From: SHVO01 sp041906145
Lineage (GTDB): Bacteria; Pseudomonadota; Alphaproteobacteria; Rhodospirillales; Rhodospirillaceae
Length of the DNA: 64,000 bases
NCBI GenBank assembly: GCA_041906145.1
Contig: JAYRJU010000005.1
Coordinates: 240,924 to 304,923, forward strand
Direction of reading: 5' to 3'
Shown here: one piece after another, positions 18,445 through 28,348 of the stretch
How positions within the stretch are numbered: the first letter of the stretch is position 1
Layout: each line of letters begins with the position of its first letter
The notes under the pieces: model-generated
Told to the model about the DNA's origin: nothing
Seen by the model: the letters and a program-made list of their open reading frames with translations, nothing else
Databases searched by the model: none
Position numbers and translations under genes: made by a program

Positions 18445-20040
18445 TTATTTGGCCTGCGCGATCGCCTGTTTATAGGCCACCGGGGCCTCGCGTTTTTTAG
18501 ACGCTTGCTCGTAGGCGTAACCATATGCGAGCAGGGTGGCTTCAGACCATTTGGGTCCGACGAATGAAAGGCCGACCGGCAATCCTTCGGCGAGACCCAT
18601 CGGTACGCTCAGATTCGGATACCCCGCAACGGCGGCCGTGCCGCTGACTGTCGGAGGCACGGAACCCTTCGGGCGTTCGGCGGCAACATGCGTGCCCGTA
18701 CCATCCGGAATGATCAATGCGGGAATCCCGGCCGTGAGGGCAACGACCGCAGTGGTGTTGAACTCTTTGAAGGCGCGGTCAAATCCTTCGACCGAAGCGC
18801 GTCGGCGCGCATACTCAAAGGTTTTCATATATTCGGGGTTCTGACGCCCCATGGTCGTGGCTTCGGCGGCCTCGAACAGCTCTTGGCCGTGCTTGCTCTC
18901 CTCCGGATGAGATTTGTTGAAGGCGATAAGGTCGGCGATGGTGCGCGGTTTCACCGCCTCCGGCGCGTGCGCGAGATAGGCCGCCATATCTTCCTTGATG
19001 TTGTAGACCATGATGAGCCGCAGCTCTTGCGTGAGGTCTTCCATCACATCGGCTGGAAGCTCGACCAAGGTCGCGCCCTGAGATTCCAGCACACCAAGGG
19101 CCACATCGAGAACCGCTTGTGTCTTTTCATCATAGCCGCCCGTGTTGCGCACGACTCCCAGACGCGCGCCCTTCAACGCCTCTGTTGAAAGCCCTTTGGT
19201 GTAATCGGTCTTATGCGCGTCGGAGTCCGCGGACCATGGATCGCCCGCATCCGACCCCGCCATCACGTTGAGCATCATCGCGATATCGGTCACGCTGCGG
19301 CCCATCGGACCGATCGTGTCCATCTCCAGACTCACAGGCACGACGCCGCGGCGCGATACCAGGGCCACGGAAGGGCGCAAACCAACAACCATATTGTGCG
19401 AGGATGGGCTAACAATTGAGCCAGTCGTATCGCTGCCGACCGTCGCCGCCGCAAAGCTAACCGCCGCCGCGATGCCCGATCCATTGCTTGAACCCGAAGC
19501 CTGGCGGTTGAGGTCATATGGATTGTGCGTACCGCCGCCGAAGACGCTGCCGTTGAGACCGCGGGTGGTGCGGAAGCCGGCCCACTGCGAAGTATTCGCT
19601 TTACCAAGGATGACGGCGCCGGCCGCCTTGAGACGGCGCGAAACTTCAGCATCTTGCGCGGGGATGTTCTTCTCAAGCGCGTAAGAACCGGCCGTCGTCG
19701 CTACACCCGTCACGTCAATATTGTCTTTCAGAAGCACGGGGACGCCATCCAGCGGGCCAAGCGATTTCCCATCCTTGCGCCGCGCGTCCGAAGCGGCCGC
19801 CTGTTTAAGGGCGTCCGGCGTGATACTGATAACGGCATTCAAAGGCCCATCGTACATCTTGATCCGGTCGATATAGGCTTGGGTGACAGCCGCGGACGAT
19901 GTCTTTCCGGCTGCAAGATCGGCGGACACTTGTGCGAGGGAAATCTCTTCAACCTCGTACGGCTTCGCGGCCTCTTGGTTGTTGCAAGCGATCAGCGAAA
20001 CGGAAACCAGAAGGGCGGCGGTGAAAGAACGAATGTTCAT
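18445..20040 (-). CDS. Lipoprotein amidase-signature hydrolase, array copy 7
   Basis: 531 residues; lipobox LIAC (Cys19). The triad is Lys105, Ser184 and Ser208, with the nucleophile motif GSDTTGSIVSPSS, where the usual GTD/GTE is GSD. The loop before the cis-Ser reads QWAGFRTTRG and then GSVFGGGTHNP, where other copies have GSTVGG. It opens the run of tryptophan-type copies (3 to 7). The AEVSRRLKAAGAVILGKANT helix is conserved. It lies 15 bases after copy 6. Confidence 0.93.
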   Translation of the reverse strand: MNIRSFTAALLVSVSLIACNNQEAAKPYEVEEISLAQVSADLAAGKTSSAAVTQAYIDRIKMYDGPLNAVISITPDALKQAAASDARRKDGKSLGPLDGVPVLLKDNIDVTGVATTAGSYALEKNIPAQDAEVSRRLKAAGAVILGKANTSQWAGFRTTRGLNGSVFGGGTHNPYDLNRQASGSSNGSGIAAAVSFAAATVGSDTTGSIVSPSSHNMVVGLRPSVALVSRRGVVPVSLEMDTIGPMGRSVTDIAMMLNVMAGSDAGDPWSADSDAHKTDYTKGLSTEALKGARLGVVRNTGGYDEKTQAVLDVALGVLESQGATLVELPADVMEDLTQELRLIMVYNIKEDMAAYLAHAPEAVKPRTIADLIAFNKSHPEESKHGQELFEAAEATTMGRQNPEYMKTFEYARRRASVEGFDRAFKEFNTTAVVALTAGIPALIIPDGTGTHVAAERPKGSVPPTVSGTAAVAGYPNLSVPMGLAEGLPVGLSFVGPKWSEATLLAYGYAYEQASKKREAPVAYKQAIAQAK

Positions 20041-20055
20041 CTTCGAATTCCCTGA

Positions 20056-21672
20056 TTAATTGGAGCTGACGCCTTGCTTGTATGCGCTCGGCGGCACGCG
20101 TTTCTTGGAGGCCTGTTCGTAGGCATAACCCATCGACAGCAGTTGATCTTCCGACCACGGCGGACCTACGAACGATAGTCCCACCGGCATTCCATCCACG
20201 TACCCCATCGGCACGGAAAGATTGGGATAGCCGGCGAGCGCGGCAACGCCGCTGATGGACGGTTTGCGCGCGCCCTTCTGCATGACGGCGGCCGGATGGC
20301 CACCGCCGGCAGGCGGCGCCGCCCCCGCAACAGGAGGAGCGCCGCCGATCAAACCTGCCGGACCGCCGGTCGGCGCTACGATCGCGCTGATTTCATAGTC
20401 GGACATCGCCTTGCCATACCCTTCGGCCCCTGCCCTGCGCTGCGCATATTCACGTGTTTGGATATACTCTGGCGTTTCACGGCCCGTGGTGGCTTCAGCA
20501 GCCTCGAACAGATCCTGCCCATAGATATTCTCGCGAGGGTCAGCCTTATTGAAGGCGATAAGATCCGCAAGCGTGCGGTGCTTCACGTTGGCAGGTGCAT
20601 GCGCGAGATAGGCGGCCATGTCTTCCTTGATGTCGTAGATCATGATCAGGCGCTGTTCCTGACTGAGATCCTCGAGCACGGCGTCGGGAATATCGATCAG
20701 CGTCGCCCCTTGCGCCTGGAGGACACCGAGCGCTTCTTCAAATCGTGATTGCGTGCGCTCAGTGGCGTTGGTACCGCGATAGACGCCGATCCGCTTACCT
20801 TGCAGCGCTTCCGTGGACAGGGCTTTTGCGTAGTCGGTCTTGTGTGTGTCTGACGCGCTGGTCGCCGGATCGGCGGCATCAGTACCCGCCAGAACAGTAA
20901 GCAGCATGGCCACGTCACGAACGTTCCGGCCCATCGGACCCGCGGTGTCCTGCGTAAGGCTCACCGGTACGATCCCGCGCCGGGAGATGAGAGCTACCGT
21001 GGGACGCAGCCCAACAACGCCGTTGGCATTCGAGGGCGCAACCACAGAGCCGGTGGTATCAGTTCCGATGGTCGCCGCCGCGAAACTGGCGGCCGCGGAA
21101 ATACCCGATCCGTTGCTGGAGCCCGCCGCACCGCGCGCAAGATCGTATGGATTACGCGCGGTTCCTCCCACGGTACTCCCATTCATCCCGCTCGCCGTTG
21201 TCCGCAGACCCGCCCATTGAGAGGTATTGGCTTTGCCGAGAATCACCGCGCCGGCATCCCGCAACCGCCGGGCCACTTCGGAATCTTTCGTAGGCACATT
21301 GTCGATGAGCGCGAAGGACCCCGCGGTCGTGGGCATACCCACCGCATCGATATTGTCTTTGATCAGGATGGGAATTCCATCAAGGGGCCCCAACGTCTTG
21401 CGCTCCTTGCGCCGCTGATCCGACGCCGCCGCCTGTTCCAGCGCATCGGGCATGATGCCGATCACACCGTTCACCGCTTTATTGTAAAGCCCAATGCGTT
21501 CGATATAGGCCTGAGTGACTGCTACCGAGGAGGTAGTGCCGGCGGCAAGATCATCGGCGACCTTGCTCAACGGCACCTCTTCCACCGCATAGGGCTGGGC
21601 TTCTTCTTGCTTGTCGCACGCCGCGAGAAGGGCAAGCCCCAGAGCGATGCCGGTCAAAGAGCGAATCTGCAC
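20056..21672 (-). CDS. Lipoprotein amidase-signature hydrolase, array copy 6 (Asp at +2)
   Basis: 538 residues starting from GTG at 21672. The frame is open to 21798, but the extension overlaps copy 5, and AAGGGAA lies eight bases before the GTG, placing the signal peptide correctly. Lipobox LAAC (Cys19) is followed by Asp, unlike the other nine copies. By the E. coli Lol rule, Asp at +2 favours inner-membrane retention. The triad is Lys105, Ser185, Ser209 (GTDTTGSVVAPSN). A Gly/Pro/Ala-rich insert at about residues 443-462 is absent from the other copies. Confidence 0.92.
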   Translation of the reverse strand: MQIRSLTGIALGLALLAACDKQEEAQPYAVEEVPLSKVADDLAAGTTSSVAVTQAYIERIGLYNKAVNGVIGIMPDALEQAAASDQRRKERKTLGPLDGIPILIKDNIDAVGMPTTAGSFALIDNVPTKDSEVARRLRDAGAVILGKANTSQWAGLRTTASGMNGSTVGGTARNPYDLARGAAGSSNGSGISAAASFAAATIGTDTTGSVVAPSNANGVVGLRPTVALISRRGIVPVSLTQDTAGPMGRNVRDVAMLLTVLAGTDAADPATSASDTHKTDYAKALSTEALQGKRIGVYRGTNATERTQSRFEEALGVLQAQGATLIDIPDAVLEDLSQEQRLIMIYDIKEDMAAYLAHAPANVKHRTLADLIAFNKADPRENIYGQDLFEAAEATTGRETPEYIQTREYAQRRAGAEGYGKAMSDYEISAIVAPTGGPAGLIGGAPPVAGAAPPAGGGHPAAVMQKGARKPSISGVAALAGYPNLSVPMGYVDGMPVGLSFVGPPWSEDQLLSMGYAYEQASKKRVPPSAYKQGVSSN

Positions 21673-21688
21673 CGATGAATTTCCCTTG

Positions 21689-23284
21689 TTATTTCGCGGC
21701 GGCGGCTTTGTAGGCCGTCGGCGGAACACGCTTCTTTGACGCTTGTTCGAAATCATAACCAAAGCCGACCAGCGCCGCCTCGGACCACGGCGGACCAACG
21801 AAAGAGAGACCGACCGGCAAACCGGTGACGAGGCCCATTGGCACAGTCAGGTTCGGATACCCCGCCAGCGCCGCGTTGCCGCTCATGTGCGGCGGCGCTG
21901 CGCCTTTCGCGCGGACACCCGCAACATGCTCGCCGCCCTTACCGTCCGGCGGGATGACTTCCGCGGGGCCGCGAGAAAGACCGATCACCGCATCGACCCC
22001 GAAATCCTTGAATGCGCGCCCAAAGCCTTCAGCGCCCGCGCGGCGCTGCGCATACGCCTTGGCCTTCACGTACACGTCGTCCTGGCGGCCATTCGTTGCC
22101 TGCGCCTCTTCGAACATGTCTTGGCCGTGCATGCTCTCGCGCAGATCCGTCTTATTGAATTCGATCAGATCAGCAAGCGTGCGCGATTTCACGCTGGCGG
22201 GGGCGTTGACGAGATAGGCCGCCACGTCTTCCTTGATCTCATGGATCATAATGACACGCTGTTCCTGGCTCGTATCTTCCAGAAGATCGGCTGGCAGTTC
22301 AACGACCGCCGCGCCCTCCGCCTGGAGGACCTTGATCGCCTCGTCGAGAACAGCAGCCGTCGTTTCGTTGTATCCGCGGGTCCCGCGAAATACGCCGAGT
22401 TTCTTTCCCTTTAGCGCTTCGATCGACAGCGCTTTGACGTAATCGGTTTTATGGGCGTCGGCTTCCGCGCTTTCCGGATCGGCCGGATCGCTTCCCGCCA
22501 CGACACTCAGCATCATCGCGAAGTCAGTCACGGTCCGCGTCATCGGACCCGACGTATCTTGTGTATGGCTGATCGGAACGATCCCACGCCGGGAAATCAA
22601 GGCGATGGTGGGACGCATCCCCACGAGGCCCATGTAGGAGGACGGACTGATGATGGAACCGGTTGTATCGGTGCCCATCGTGCCGGCTGCAAGGCTGGCA
22701 GCGGCGGCAATTCCCGATCCATTACTGGACCCTGCGGCCGAGCGCGTCAGGTCATAGGGATTATGCGTGCTTCCACCTACGGTGCTTCCGTTGAAGGACT
22801 CCTCAGTGCGTAGACCCGCCCATTGTGATGTGTTCGTCTTCCCGAGGATCACCGCGCCCGCCTCACGCAGGCGCCGCGTGACCTCGGAGTCCTTGACCGG
22901 CATGTTGTCAGCCAACGCAAACGACCCGGCCGTCGTCGCCAAACCGACCGCGTCGATATTGTCTTTCAGGAGGATGGGAATACCGTCCATAGGTCCGAGG
23001 GATTTGCCATCCTTGCGCCGCTGATCGGAGGCTGCCGCCTGCTCAAGCGCGTCGGGCATCACGCCGATGACGGCATTCAGCGCACCGTCATATTTGTTGA
23101 TGCGGTCGATATATGCCTGAGTTGCAGCAACCGAGGTCGTTTTGCCGGCCGCAAGGTCCGCAGAGAGCTGTGCCAGGGACACCTCCTCCACCTCATAGGC
23201 TTTCGCGGCCTCCTCCTGCTTATTGCAGGAGGAGAGTGTCAGAGAGAGGACCAGCGCGATTGCTGTGGCGGAACGGAGGTACAT
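21689..23284 (-). CDS. Lipoprotein amidase-signature hydrolase, array copy 5
   Basis: 531 residues from ATG at 23284; the longer open frame (to 23413) adds an Arg/Pro-rich stretch that overlaps copy 4 and is rejected. Lipobox LSSC (Cys20). The triad is Lys107, Ser186, Ser210 (GTDTTGSIISPSS), followed by YMGLVGMRPT, a variant shared with copies 2 and 4. It is a QWAGLRT-type copy, and EESFNG replaces the usual TxGLNG in the loop after it. It starts 13 bases after copy 4. Confidence 0.93.
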   Translation of the reverse strand: MYLRSATAIALVLSLTLSSCNKQEEAAKAYEVEEVSLAQLSADLAAGKTTSVAATQAYIDRINKYDGALNAVIGVMPDALEQAAASDQRRKDGKSLGPMDGIPILLKDNIDAVGLATTAGSFALADNMPVKDSEVTRRLREAGAVILGKTNTSQWAGLRTEESFNGSTVGGSTHNPYDLTRSAAGSSNGSGIAAAASLAAGTMGTDTTGSIISPSSYMGLVGMRPTIALISRRGIVPISHTQDTSGPMTRTVTDFAMMLSVVAGSDPADPESAEADAHKTDYVKALSIEALKGKKLGVFRGTRGYNETTAAVLDEAIKVLQAEGAAVVELPADLLEDTSQEQRVIMIHEIKEDVAAYLVNAPASVKSRTLADLIEFNKTDLRESMHGQDMFEEAQATNGRQDDVYVKAKAYAQRRAGAEGFGRAFKDFGVDAVIGLSRGPAEVIPPDGKGGEHVAGVRAKGAAPPHMSGNAALAGYPNLTVPMGLVTGLPVGLSFVGPPWSEAALVGFGYDFEQASKKRVPPTAYKAAAAK

Positions 23285-23297
23285 CGCACGTCCTCGG

Positions 23298-24899
23298 TTA
23301 GTTGTTGGTCGCCGCTTCCTTATAGGCCGTCGGCGGATCGCGGGCGTGTGAAGCCTGTTCGTAGGCATAACCGTAAGAGAGCAAGGTCGCTTCCGACCAT
23401 TGCGGCCCGACAAAAGACAGACCCACAGGCAGACCGTTTACATCGCCCATTGGGACCGTAAGGTTCGGCCATTGCGCCAGGGCCGCGACGCCGCTGATCG
23501 AAGCCGGTCGCGCGCCCTTCGGACGTTCGAGCGCCGCACCGCCGCCGCTTGTCCCGTCGGGCTGCTGCACATCGGCCGGCCCGCGGCTGATAGCCACCAA
23601 CGCACTAACGCCAAATTCGGTGAAGGCGCGGCCGTATCCTTCCGGACCGGCCTTGCGATGCGCATATTCCCAGATTTTCTGGAATTCCGGATTTTCCCGC
23701 CCACCTGAAAGAGCTTCAGCCGCTTCCAAGTGTTCTTGGCCGTGAACACTTTCGCGTGGATCGGTCTTATTGAAGGCGATGATATCAGCGAGAGTGCGGG
23801 TCTTTACGGCTGACGGCGCCGTGGAAAGGTAGGACGCCATATCCTGCTTGATATCGTAATACATAATGAGGCGCTGCTCATTGCCGAGGTCCTCAAGGAG
23901 ATCGTCCGGAAGATCGACGAGCTCCGCGCCTTGGGCCTTCATCACCTCGAGCGCCTTGTCGAAAATGGGCTTCGTCGCATCCGTGTGAGCGCCGGTATTA
24001 CGGAAGACCCCCAGGCGCTTGCCCTTCAGGGCATCGGGCGATAGCGCTTTCACGTAGTCCGTCTTATGCGCGTCCGCGTCCACAGACCACGGATCACCCG
24101 GATCCGAACCCGCCATCACGTTCAGCATCATTGCGAAATCGGTTACGGTGCGCGTCATCGGACCGGCCGTGTCCTGGCTGAGGCTAACGGGCACGATGCC
24201 GCGTCGCGATATTAGCGCAATGCTGGAGCGCATGCCGACGAGCCCCATCAACGACGACGGGCCCATGATCGAGCCCGTAGTATCCGTGCCAACTGTCGCG
24301 GCCGCGAAGCTTGCCGCAGCGGCGATACCCGAACCGTTTGAAGAACCCGCTGCCGTTCGTGTCAGGTCATAGGGATTACGCGTTGGGCCGCCAACGGTTG
24401 AGCCGGCGAAAGCCGCCGTTGTACGTAGCCCCGCCCATTGCGAGGTATTGGCCTTGCCGAGAATGACCGCGCCGGCGGCACGTAGCCGCTTCGCAACTTC
24501 GGAGTCCTGCGCCGGGAAGTTCTCGACCAGCGCGAATGAGCCCGCGGTCGTTGGCATACCCATCGCATCTATGTTGTCCTTCAAGAGCACGGGAATACCG
24601 TCGAGCGGGCCTATCGCCTTACCGTCCTTGCGGCGTTGATCCGAAACCGCGGCTTGTTGCAGCGCATCGGGCGCAATCATGATCACGGCGTTGAGAGGTC
24701 CGTCATACTTATTGATACGATCGATATAGGCCTGCGTGACCGCAGCCGAAGTCACTTTGCCCGCAGCAAGGTCGGCAGAAATCTGCGAAAGCGCCACCTC
24801 CTCCACATTATAGGGCGCGGCAGCGTCTTTCTTCTCACAAGCCGCAAGCGAGAGAGACAGGACGAGAGCGATGGCAGTCAGAGGGCGGTGCATGTTCAA
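23298..24899 (-). CDS. Lipoprotein amidase-signature hydrolase, array copy 4
   Basis: 533 residues. The start is TTG at 24899, because GGAG lies seven bases before it; an ATG two codons later is possible. Lipobox LAAC (Cys21, followed by Glu). The triad is Lys107, Ser186, Ser210 (GTDTTGSIMGPSS), then LMGLVGMRSS. It is a QWAGLRT-type copy; the following loop is AAFAGSTVGG, where most copies have an Asn-Gly. The gap to copy 3 is 20 bases. The C-terminus is YAYEQASHARDPPTAYK, so the usual KRVPP has drifted to ARDPP. Confidence 0.93.
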   Translation of the reverse strand: MNMHRPLTAIALVLSLSLAACEKKDAAAPYNVEEVALSQISADLAAGKVTSAAVTQAYIDRINKYDGPLNAVIMIAPDALQQAAVSDQRRKDGKAIGPLDGIPVLLKDNIDAMGMPTTAGSFALVENFPAQDSEVAKRLRAAGAVILGKANTSQWAGLRTTAAFAGSTVGGPTRNPYDLTRTAAGSSNGSGIAAAASFAAATVGTDTTGSIMGPSSLMGLVGMRSSIALISRRGIVPVSLSQDTAGPMTRTVTDFAMMLNVMAGSDPGDPWSVDADAHKTDYVKALSPDALKGKRLGVFRNTGAHTDATKPIFDKALEVMKAQGAELVDLPDDLLEDLGNEQRLIMYYDIKQDMASYLSTAPSAVKTRTLADIIAFNKTDPRESVHGQEHLEAAEALSGGRENPEFQKIWEYAHRKAGPEGYGRAFTEFGVSALVAISRGPADVQQPDGTSGGGAALERPKGARPASISGVAALAQWPNLTVPMGDVNGLPVGLSFVGPQWSEATLLSYGYAYEQASHARDPPTAYKEAATNN

Positions 24900-24919
24900 G
24901 TTCGATCTCCTCGAAATCG

Positions 24920-26515
24920 CTAATTCGCAGCGGGTTGTTTATAGGCCGTCGGCGGCACGCGTTTTTTCGAGGCCTGTTCGTACGCATAGCCGAGGGACAG
25001 CAACAATTCTTCCTGCCACGCCGTACTGATGAACGAGAGCCCCACCGGCAATCCCTTGTAGAGACCCATCGGTACCGAGAGGTGCGGGTAACCGGCGATC
25101 ATCGTCGAGGACGTAGCCGAGACCGCCGCGCCGGCCGGCACCTTGATGGCGTGACTGGTGGCGGTCCCATCCGGTTGGATGACTTCGGCCGGGCCGCTTG
25201 TGGGATTCACTAGCGCTACAACATTGTATTCGCGCAGCACCTTGTCGAAGCCATCCGCTTGGGTTTTCTGCTTCGCGCTATTGTGCGCGGCGATGTATTC
25301 GGGCGCCTGGCGCCCTCCCATCGTCTTGTCCGCGTCGTCAAAGATATCAGACGTGTGCATGCTTTCGCGCGGATCGGCATTGTTGAAGGCGATGAGGTCC
25401 GTCAGCGTGCGGCTCTTGACCGCCGCCGGCGCGCCCGCGAGATAGTTATTGATGTCTTCCTTGAAGCTGTAGAGCAGGATGATGCGCATCTCATCGGACG
25501 CATCGGGGATGCTTCCCGGCGGTATCTCGACAAGCTCCGCGCCCTGACCTTTGAGGACACCAAGCGCCTCTTCAAAGAGACCCATCGTTTCCTCGCCGTA
25601 ACCGCGCATACCGCGCAGCACGCCGATCCGCTTTCCCTTCAAAGCGTCTGGGCTCAGCGCCGCAACATAGTCTTTCTTGCGTGCATCAGCGTCGGCACTC
25701 CACGGATCTGCGGGGTCGCTGCCCGCCATCACGTTCAGGAGCATCGCCACGTCCCGTACGGTACGCCCCATGGGACCGGCTGAATCCTGATCCATACTGA
25801 TGGGCACGATACCGACGCGCGGCACCAGGGCGATAGTGGGCTTCAGCCCCACAATGCCATTGTTGTTCGAGGGCCCAATGATGGAACCACCCGTGTCTGT
25901 GCCGACGGTGGCCGCCGCAAAGCTGACCGACGCCGCGATGCCCGATCCGGAACTAGACCCCGCCGGAGACCGCGAAAGATCATAGGGATTGTGTGGGCCC
26001 TTCCCCACCGTCGAACCGTTCAGGCCTTTCGTTGTGCGGAAACCCGCCCATTGTGATGTGTTCACCTTGCCGAGAATCACCGCGCCCGCGCCGCGTAGAC
26101 GCGCAACCACGGTGGAATCTTTTTCCGGCACGTTGAATTCGAGGGCATAGGAACCGGCGGTCGTGCGCAGGCCCTTCGTGTCGATATTATCCTTAAAAAG
26201 AATCGGAATGCCGTCGAGCGCGCCTAGTGATTTACCGTCTTTCCGGCGAGCGTCGGCCGCGGCGGCCTGCTCTAGAGCATCGGGCGCAATAAGGATCACC
26301 GCATTGAGACCGGCATCCATACTTTTCATCCGGTCGATATACGCCTGCGTTGCAGCCACCGAGGTGGTCTTCCCCGCGGCGAGGTCCGCAGACAACTGCG
26401 AGAGCGCCACCTCCTCCACTTCATAAGGCGCAGTTGCGGCCTCTTGCTTCTTTTCGCAGGCGCCAAGCGTGATCGCCGCGATCAGGGCAAATGAGGTCAG
26501 GGGGCGACAGTACAT
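24920..26515 (-). CDS. Lipoprotein amidase-signature hydrolase, array copy 3
   Basis: 531 residues from ATG at 26515, which restores a normal lipoprotein signal (lipobox LGAC, Cys20); the frame is open 15 codons further. The triad is Lys108, Ser187, Ser211. The nucleophile motif is GTDTGGSIIGPSN, the closest of the ten to the classic GTDTGGS, and the cis-Ser loop is AGSSSGSG rather than AGSSNGSG. It is a QWAGFRT-type copy with KGPHNP before the loop, a detail shared with copy 1. A 144-base gap with a weak AAACGC/GCGTTT hairpin (26592-26609) separates it from copy 2. Confidence 0.93.
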   Translation of the reverse strand: MYCRPLTSFALIAAITLGACEKKQEAATAPYEVEEVALSQLSADLAAGKTTSVAATQAYIDRMKSMDAGLNAVILIAPDALEQAAAADARRKDGKSLGALDGIPILFKDNIDTKGLRTTAGSYALEFNVPEKDSTVVARLRGAGAVILGKVNTSQWAGFRTTKGLNGSTVGKGPHNPYDLSRSPAGSSSGSGIAASVSFAAATVGTDTGGSIIGPSNNNGIVGLKPTIALVPRVGIVPISMDQDSAGPMGRTVRDVAMLLNVMAGSDPADPWSADADARKKDYVAALSPDALKGKRIGVLRGMRGYGEETMGLFEEALGVLKGQGAELVEIPPGSIPDASDEMRIILLYSFKEDINNYLAGAPAAVKSRTLTDLIAFNNADPRESMHTSDIFDDADKTMGGRQAPEYIAAHNSAKQKTQADGFDKVLREYNVVALVNPTSGPAEVIQPDGTATSHAIKVPAGAAVSATSSTMIAGYPHLSVPMGLYKGLPVGLSFISTAWQEELLLSLGYAYEQASKKRVPPTAYKQPAAN

Positions 26516-26659
26516 TTTCGCATCCTTATTAAATTGTGGAATGGCGCTCAGACGGCGCAAAACGACAAGGTCTAGGCGGAATTATTGTTGGAAACGCTCC
26601 GCTGCGTTTGGCTCAGGCTACAACTCGCTCGAAGCGCCGGCTACTTAGACGATAGCTCC

Positions 26660-28249
26660 TTATTTTGATGCAACCGCCTGCTTGTAAGCTGTCGGAGCAA
26701 CACGCTTATGAGAGGCTTGTTCGTAGGCGTAGGCCATCGATAAGAGTACGGCTTCCGACCACTTCGGGCCGATAAAAGAAAGACCTACCGGCAGACCTTC
26801 TACCTGGCCCATCGGCACCGTGAGATTGGGATAGCCGGCAAGCGCGGCATACATGCTTGGGGAGGGCGGCGAGCTTCCCTTCGGGCGCGCTGAAATTGTA
26901 TGGCCTGCGGTGCCCGGCGGCGGAATGAGCCCGGCCGGTTGGCCGGTCGGGGTCACGACGGCAACCACCCCATGTGCGAAGGCCTTGTCATAGCCCTCGG
27001 GCCCGGCCTTGGTCTTCGCATAGGTCAAGGCGTTCACGTATTCGGGATTGTCTCTTCCCGTTGTCGCCTCGGCAGCCTCGACAAGATCCTGGCTCCACAT
27101 GTTCTCGCGCGGATCCGCTCTATTGAACGCTACAAGGTCCGTCATTGTGCGCACCTTCTGCGCTGGCGCGGACGCCGCGAGATAGGCATTCAGATCCTGC
27201 TTGAAGTCGTAAACCAGGATCACGCGCTGCTCTTGGCTCAGGTCCTCGAATATATCAGCGGGGATGTCGACGAGTTCCGCGCCTTGCGCCGTCAACACAG
27301 CCAGCGCGTCGTCGAAGAGCGGCTTCGTGACATCGGAGTAGCCCGACATTCCGCGAATGACGCCGATCTTTGCGCCCTTTAGCGCCTCGGTGGAGAGAGC
27401 TTTTACGTAATCGGTCTTGTGTGCATCGGCTTCGGCGGAAGCCGGGTCGCGGGCTTCGGTCCCGGCCATGATATTCATCATCATCGCCGCATCCGTGACG
27501 CTACGCGCCATCGGACCTGCGGTGTCCTGGCCTAAGCTGACCGGCACAATGCCGCCGCGCGAAATCAGCGCGATTGTCGGGCGCATACTAACCAGGCCCA
27601 TAAGAGACGCCGGGCCGATCACGGAGCCCGTTGTACACGTTCCAACCGTGGCGGCCGAGAAACTGACGGCCGCCGCAATACCCGAGCCGTTGCTGGAACC
27701 AGCGGGCGTGCGCGCGAGGTCATATGGATTGTGCGGCATTCCACCGACGGTGCTGCCGAGCAGTCCCTGCGTCGTGCGTAATCCGGCGAATTGATTCGTG
27801 TTCACTTTTCCGAGGATCACGGCACCAGCTTCCCGCAAACGGCGCGTCAAATCCGCATCCTGAGCTGGAATGTTGTGTTCGAGCGCGTAGGAACCGGCAG
27901 TGGTCGGCATACCCTTGGCGTCGATGTTGTCTTTGAGAAGGATGGGTATCCCATCCATCGGGCCGATAGCCTTACCATCTTTGCGCCGCTGATCGGATGC
28001 GGCAGCCTGCTGGAGGGCGTCGGGAGCGATCATAATGACGGCCTTCAACGGCGCGTCGTAAGTCTTGATGCGTTCGATATATGCTTCAGTGATGCCGACC
28101 GCGCTCGCTTTGCCGGCGGCCAGGTCTGCGGAAATCTGCGAGAGCGGGACGTCTTCAACGGCATAAGGCTTGGCTGGTTCTTCCCGAGAACAGGCGCCAA
28201 CGGTCAATGAGAGCATTAGTGCCGCGGCTGTCAGCTGCCGATACGCCAT
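26660..28249 (-). CDS. Lipoprotein amidase-signature hydrolase, array copy 2
   Basis: 529 residues from ATG at 28249, rejecting a 23-codon extension that covers the intergenic hairpin. Lipobox VGAC (Cys20). The triad is Lys106, Ser185, Ser209. The nucleophile motif is GTCTTGSVIGPAS, with a cysteine where the others have Asp or Glu. The loop before the cis-Ser is NTNQFAGLRT, mixing features of both groups. It is the first amidase after the TonB receptor in transcription order and lies behind the strong hairpin at 28306-28333, so it may need its own promoter. Confidence 0.93.
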   Translation of the reverse strand: MAYRQLTAAALMLSLTVGACSREEPAKPYAVEDVPLSQISADLAAGKASAVGITEAYIERIKTYDAPLKAVIMIAPDALQQAAASDQRRKDGKAIGPMDGIPILLKDNIDAKGMPTTAGSYALEHNIPAQDADLTRRLREAGAVILGKVNTNQFAGLRTTQGLLGSTVGGMPHNPYDLARTPAGSSNGSGIAAAVSFSAATVGTCTTGSVIGPASLMGLVSMRPTIALISRGGIVPVSLGQDTAGPMARSVTDAAMMMNIMAGTEARDPASAEADAHKTDYVKALSTEALKGAKIGVIRGMSGYSDVTKPLFDDALAVLTAQGAELVDIPADIFEDLSQEQRVILVYDFKQDLNAYLAASAPAQKVRTMTDLVAFNRADPRENMWSQDLVEAAEATTGRDNPEYVNALTYAKTKAGPEGYDKAFAHGVVAVVTPTGQPAGLIPPPGTAGHTISARPKGSSPPSPSMYAALAGYPNLTVPMGQVEGLPVGLSFIGPKWSEAVLLSMAYAYEQASHKRVAPTAYKQAVASK

Positions 28250-28305
28250 CTTCACGTCCCCGGTACAAAAGAGCGAACAGTGAGAAGTTGAAGCCGTAGA
28301 AAGGA

Positions 28306-28333
28306 CGAAGGGAGGCATTTCTGCCTCCCTTCG
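28306..28333 (-). terminator. Strong hairpin after the TonB-dependent receptor gene
   Basis: A perfect 12-base stem, CGAAGGGAGGCA/TGCCTCCCTTCG (28306-28317 and 28322-28333), with a four-base loop lies 15 bases past the receptor stop. The T-run on the minus strand is poor (TCCTTTCT), so it may attenuate rather than fully stop transcription into array copy 2. Confidence 0.6.
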
Positions 28334-28348
28334 CTTTCATAGCGATCG

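Noticed and set aside
21673..23413. Longer N-termini of amidase copies 5 and 6
   Set aside because: The extra residues are Arg/Pro-rich, overlap neighbouring genes and precede good lipoprotein signals with ribosome sites.
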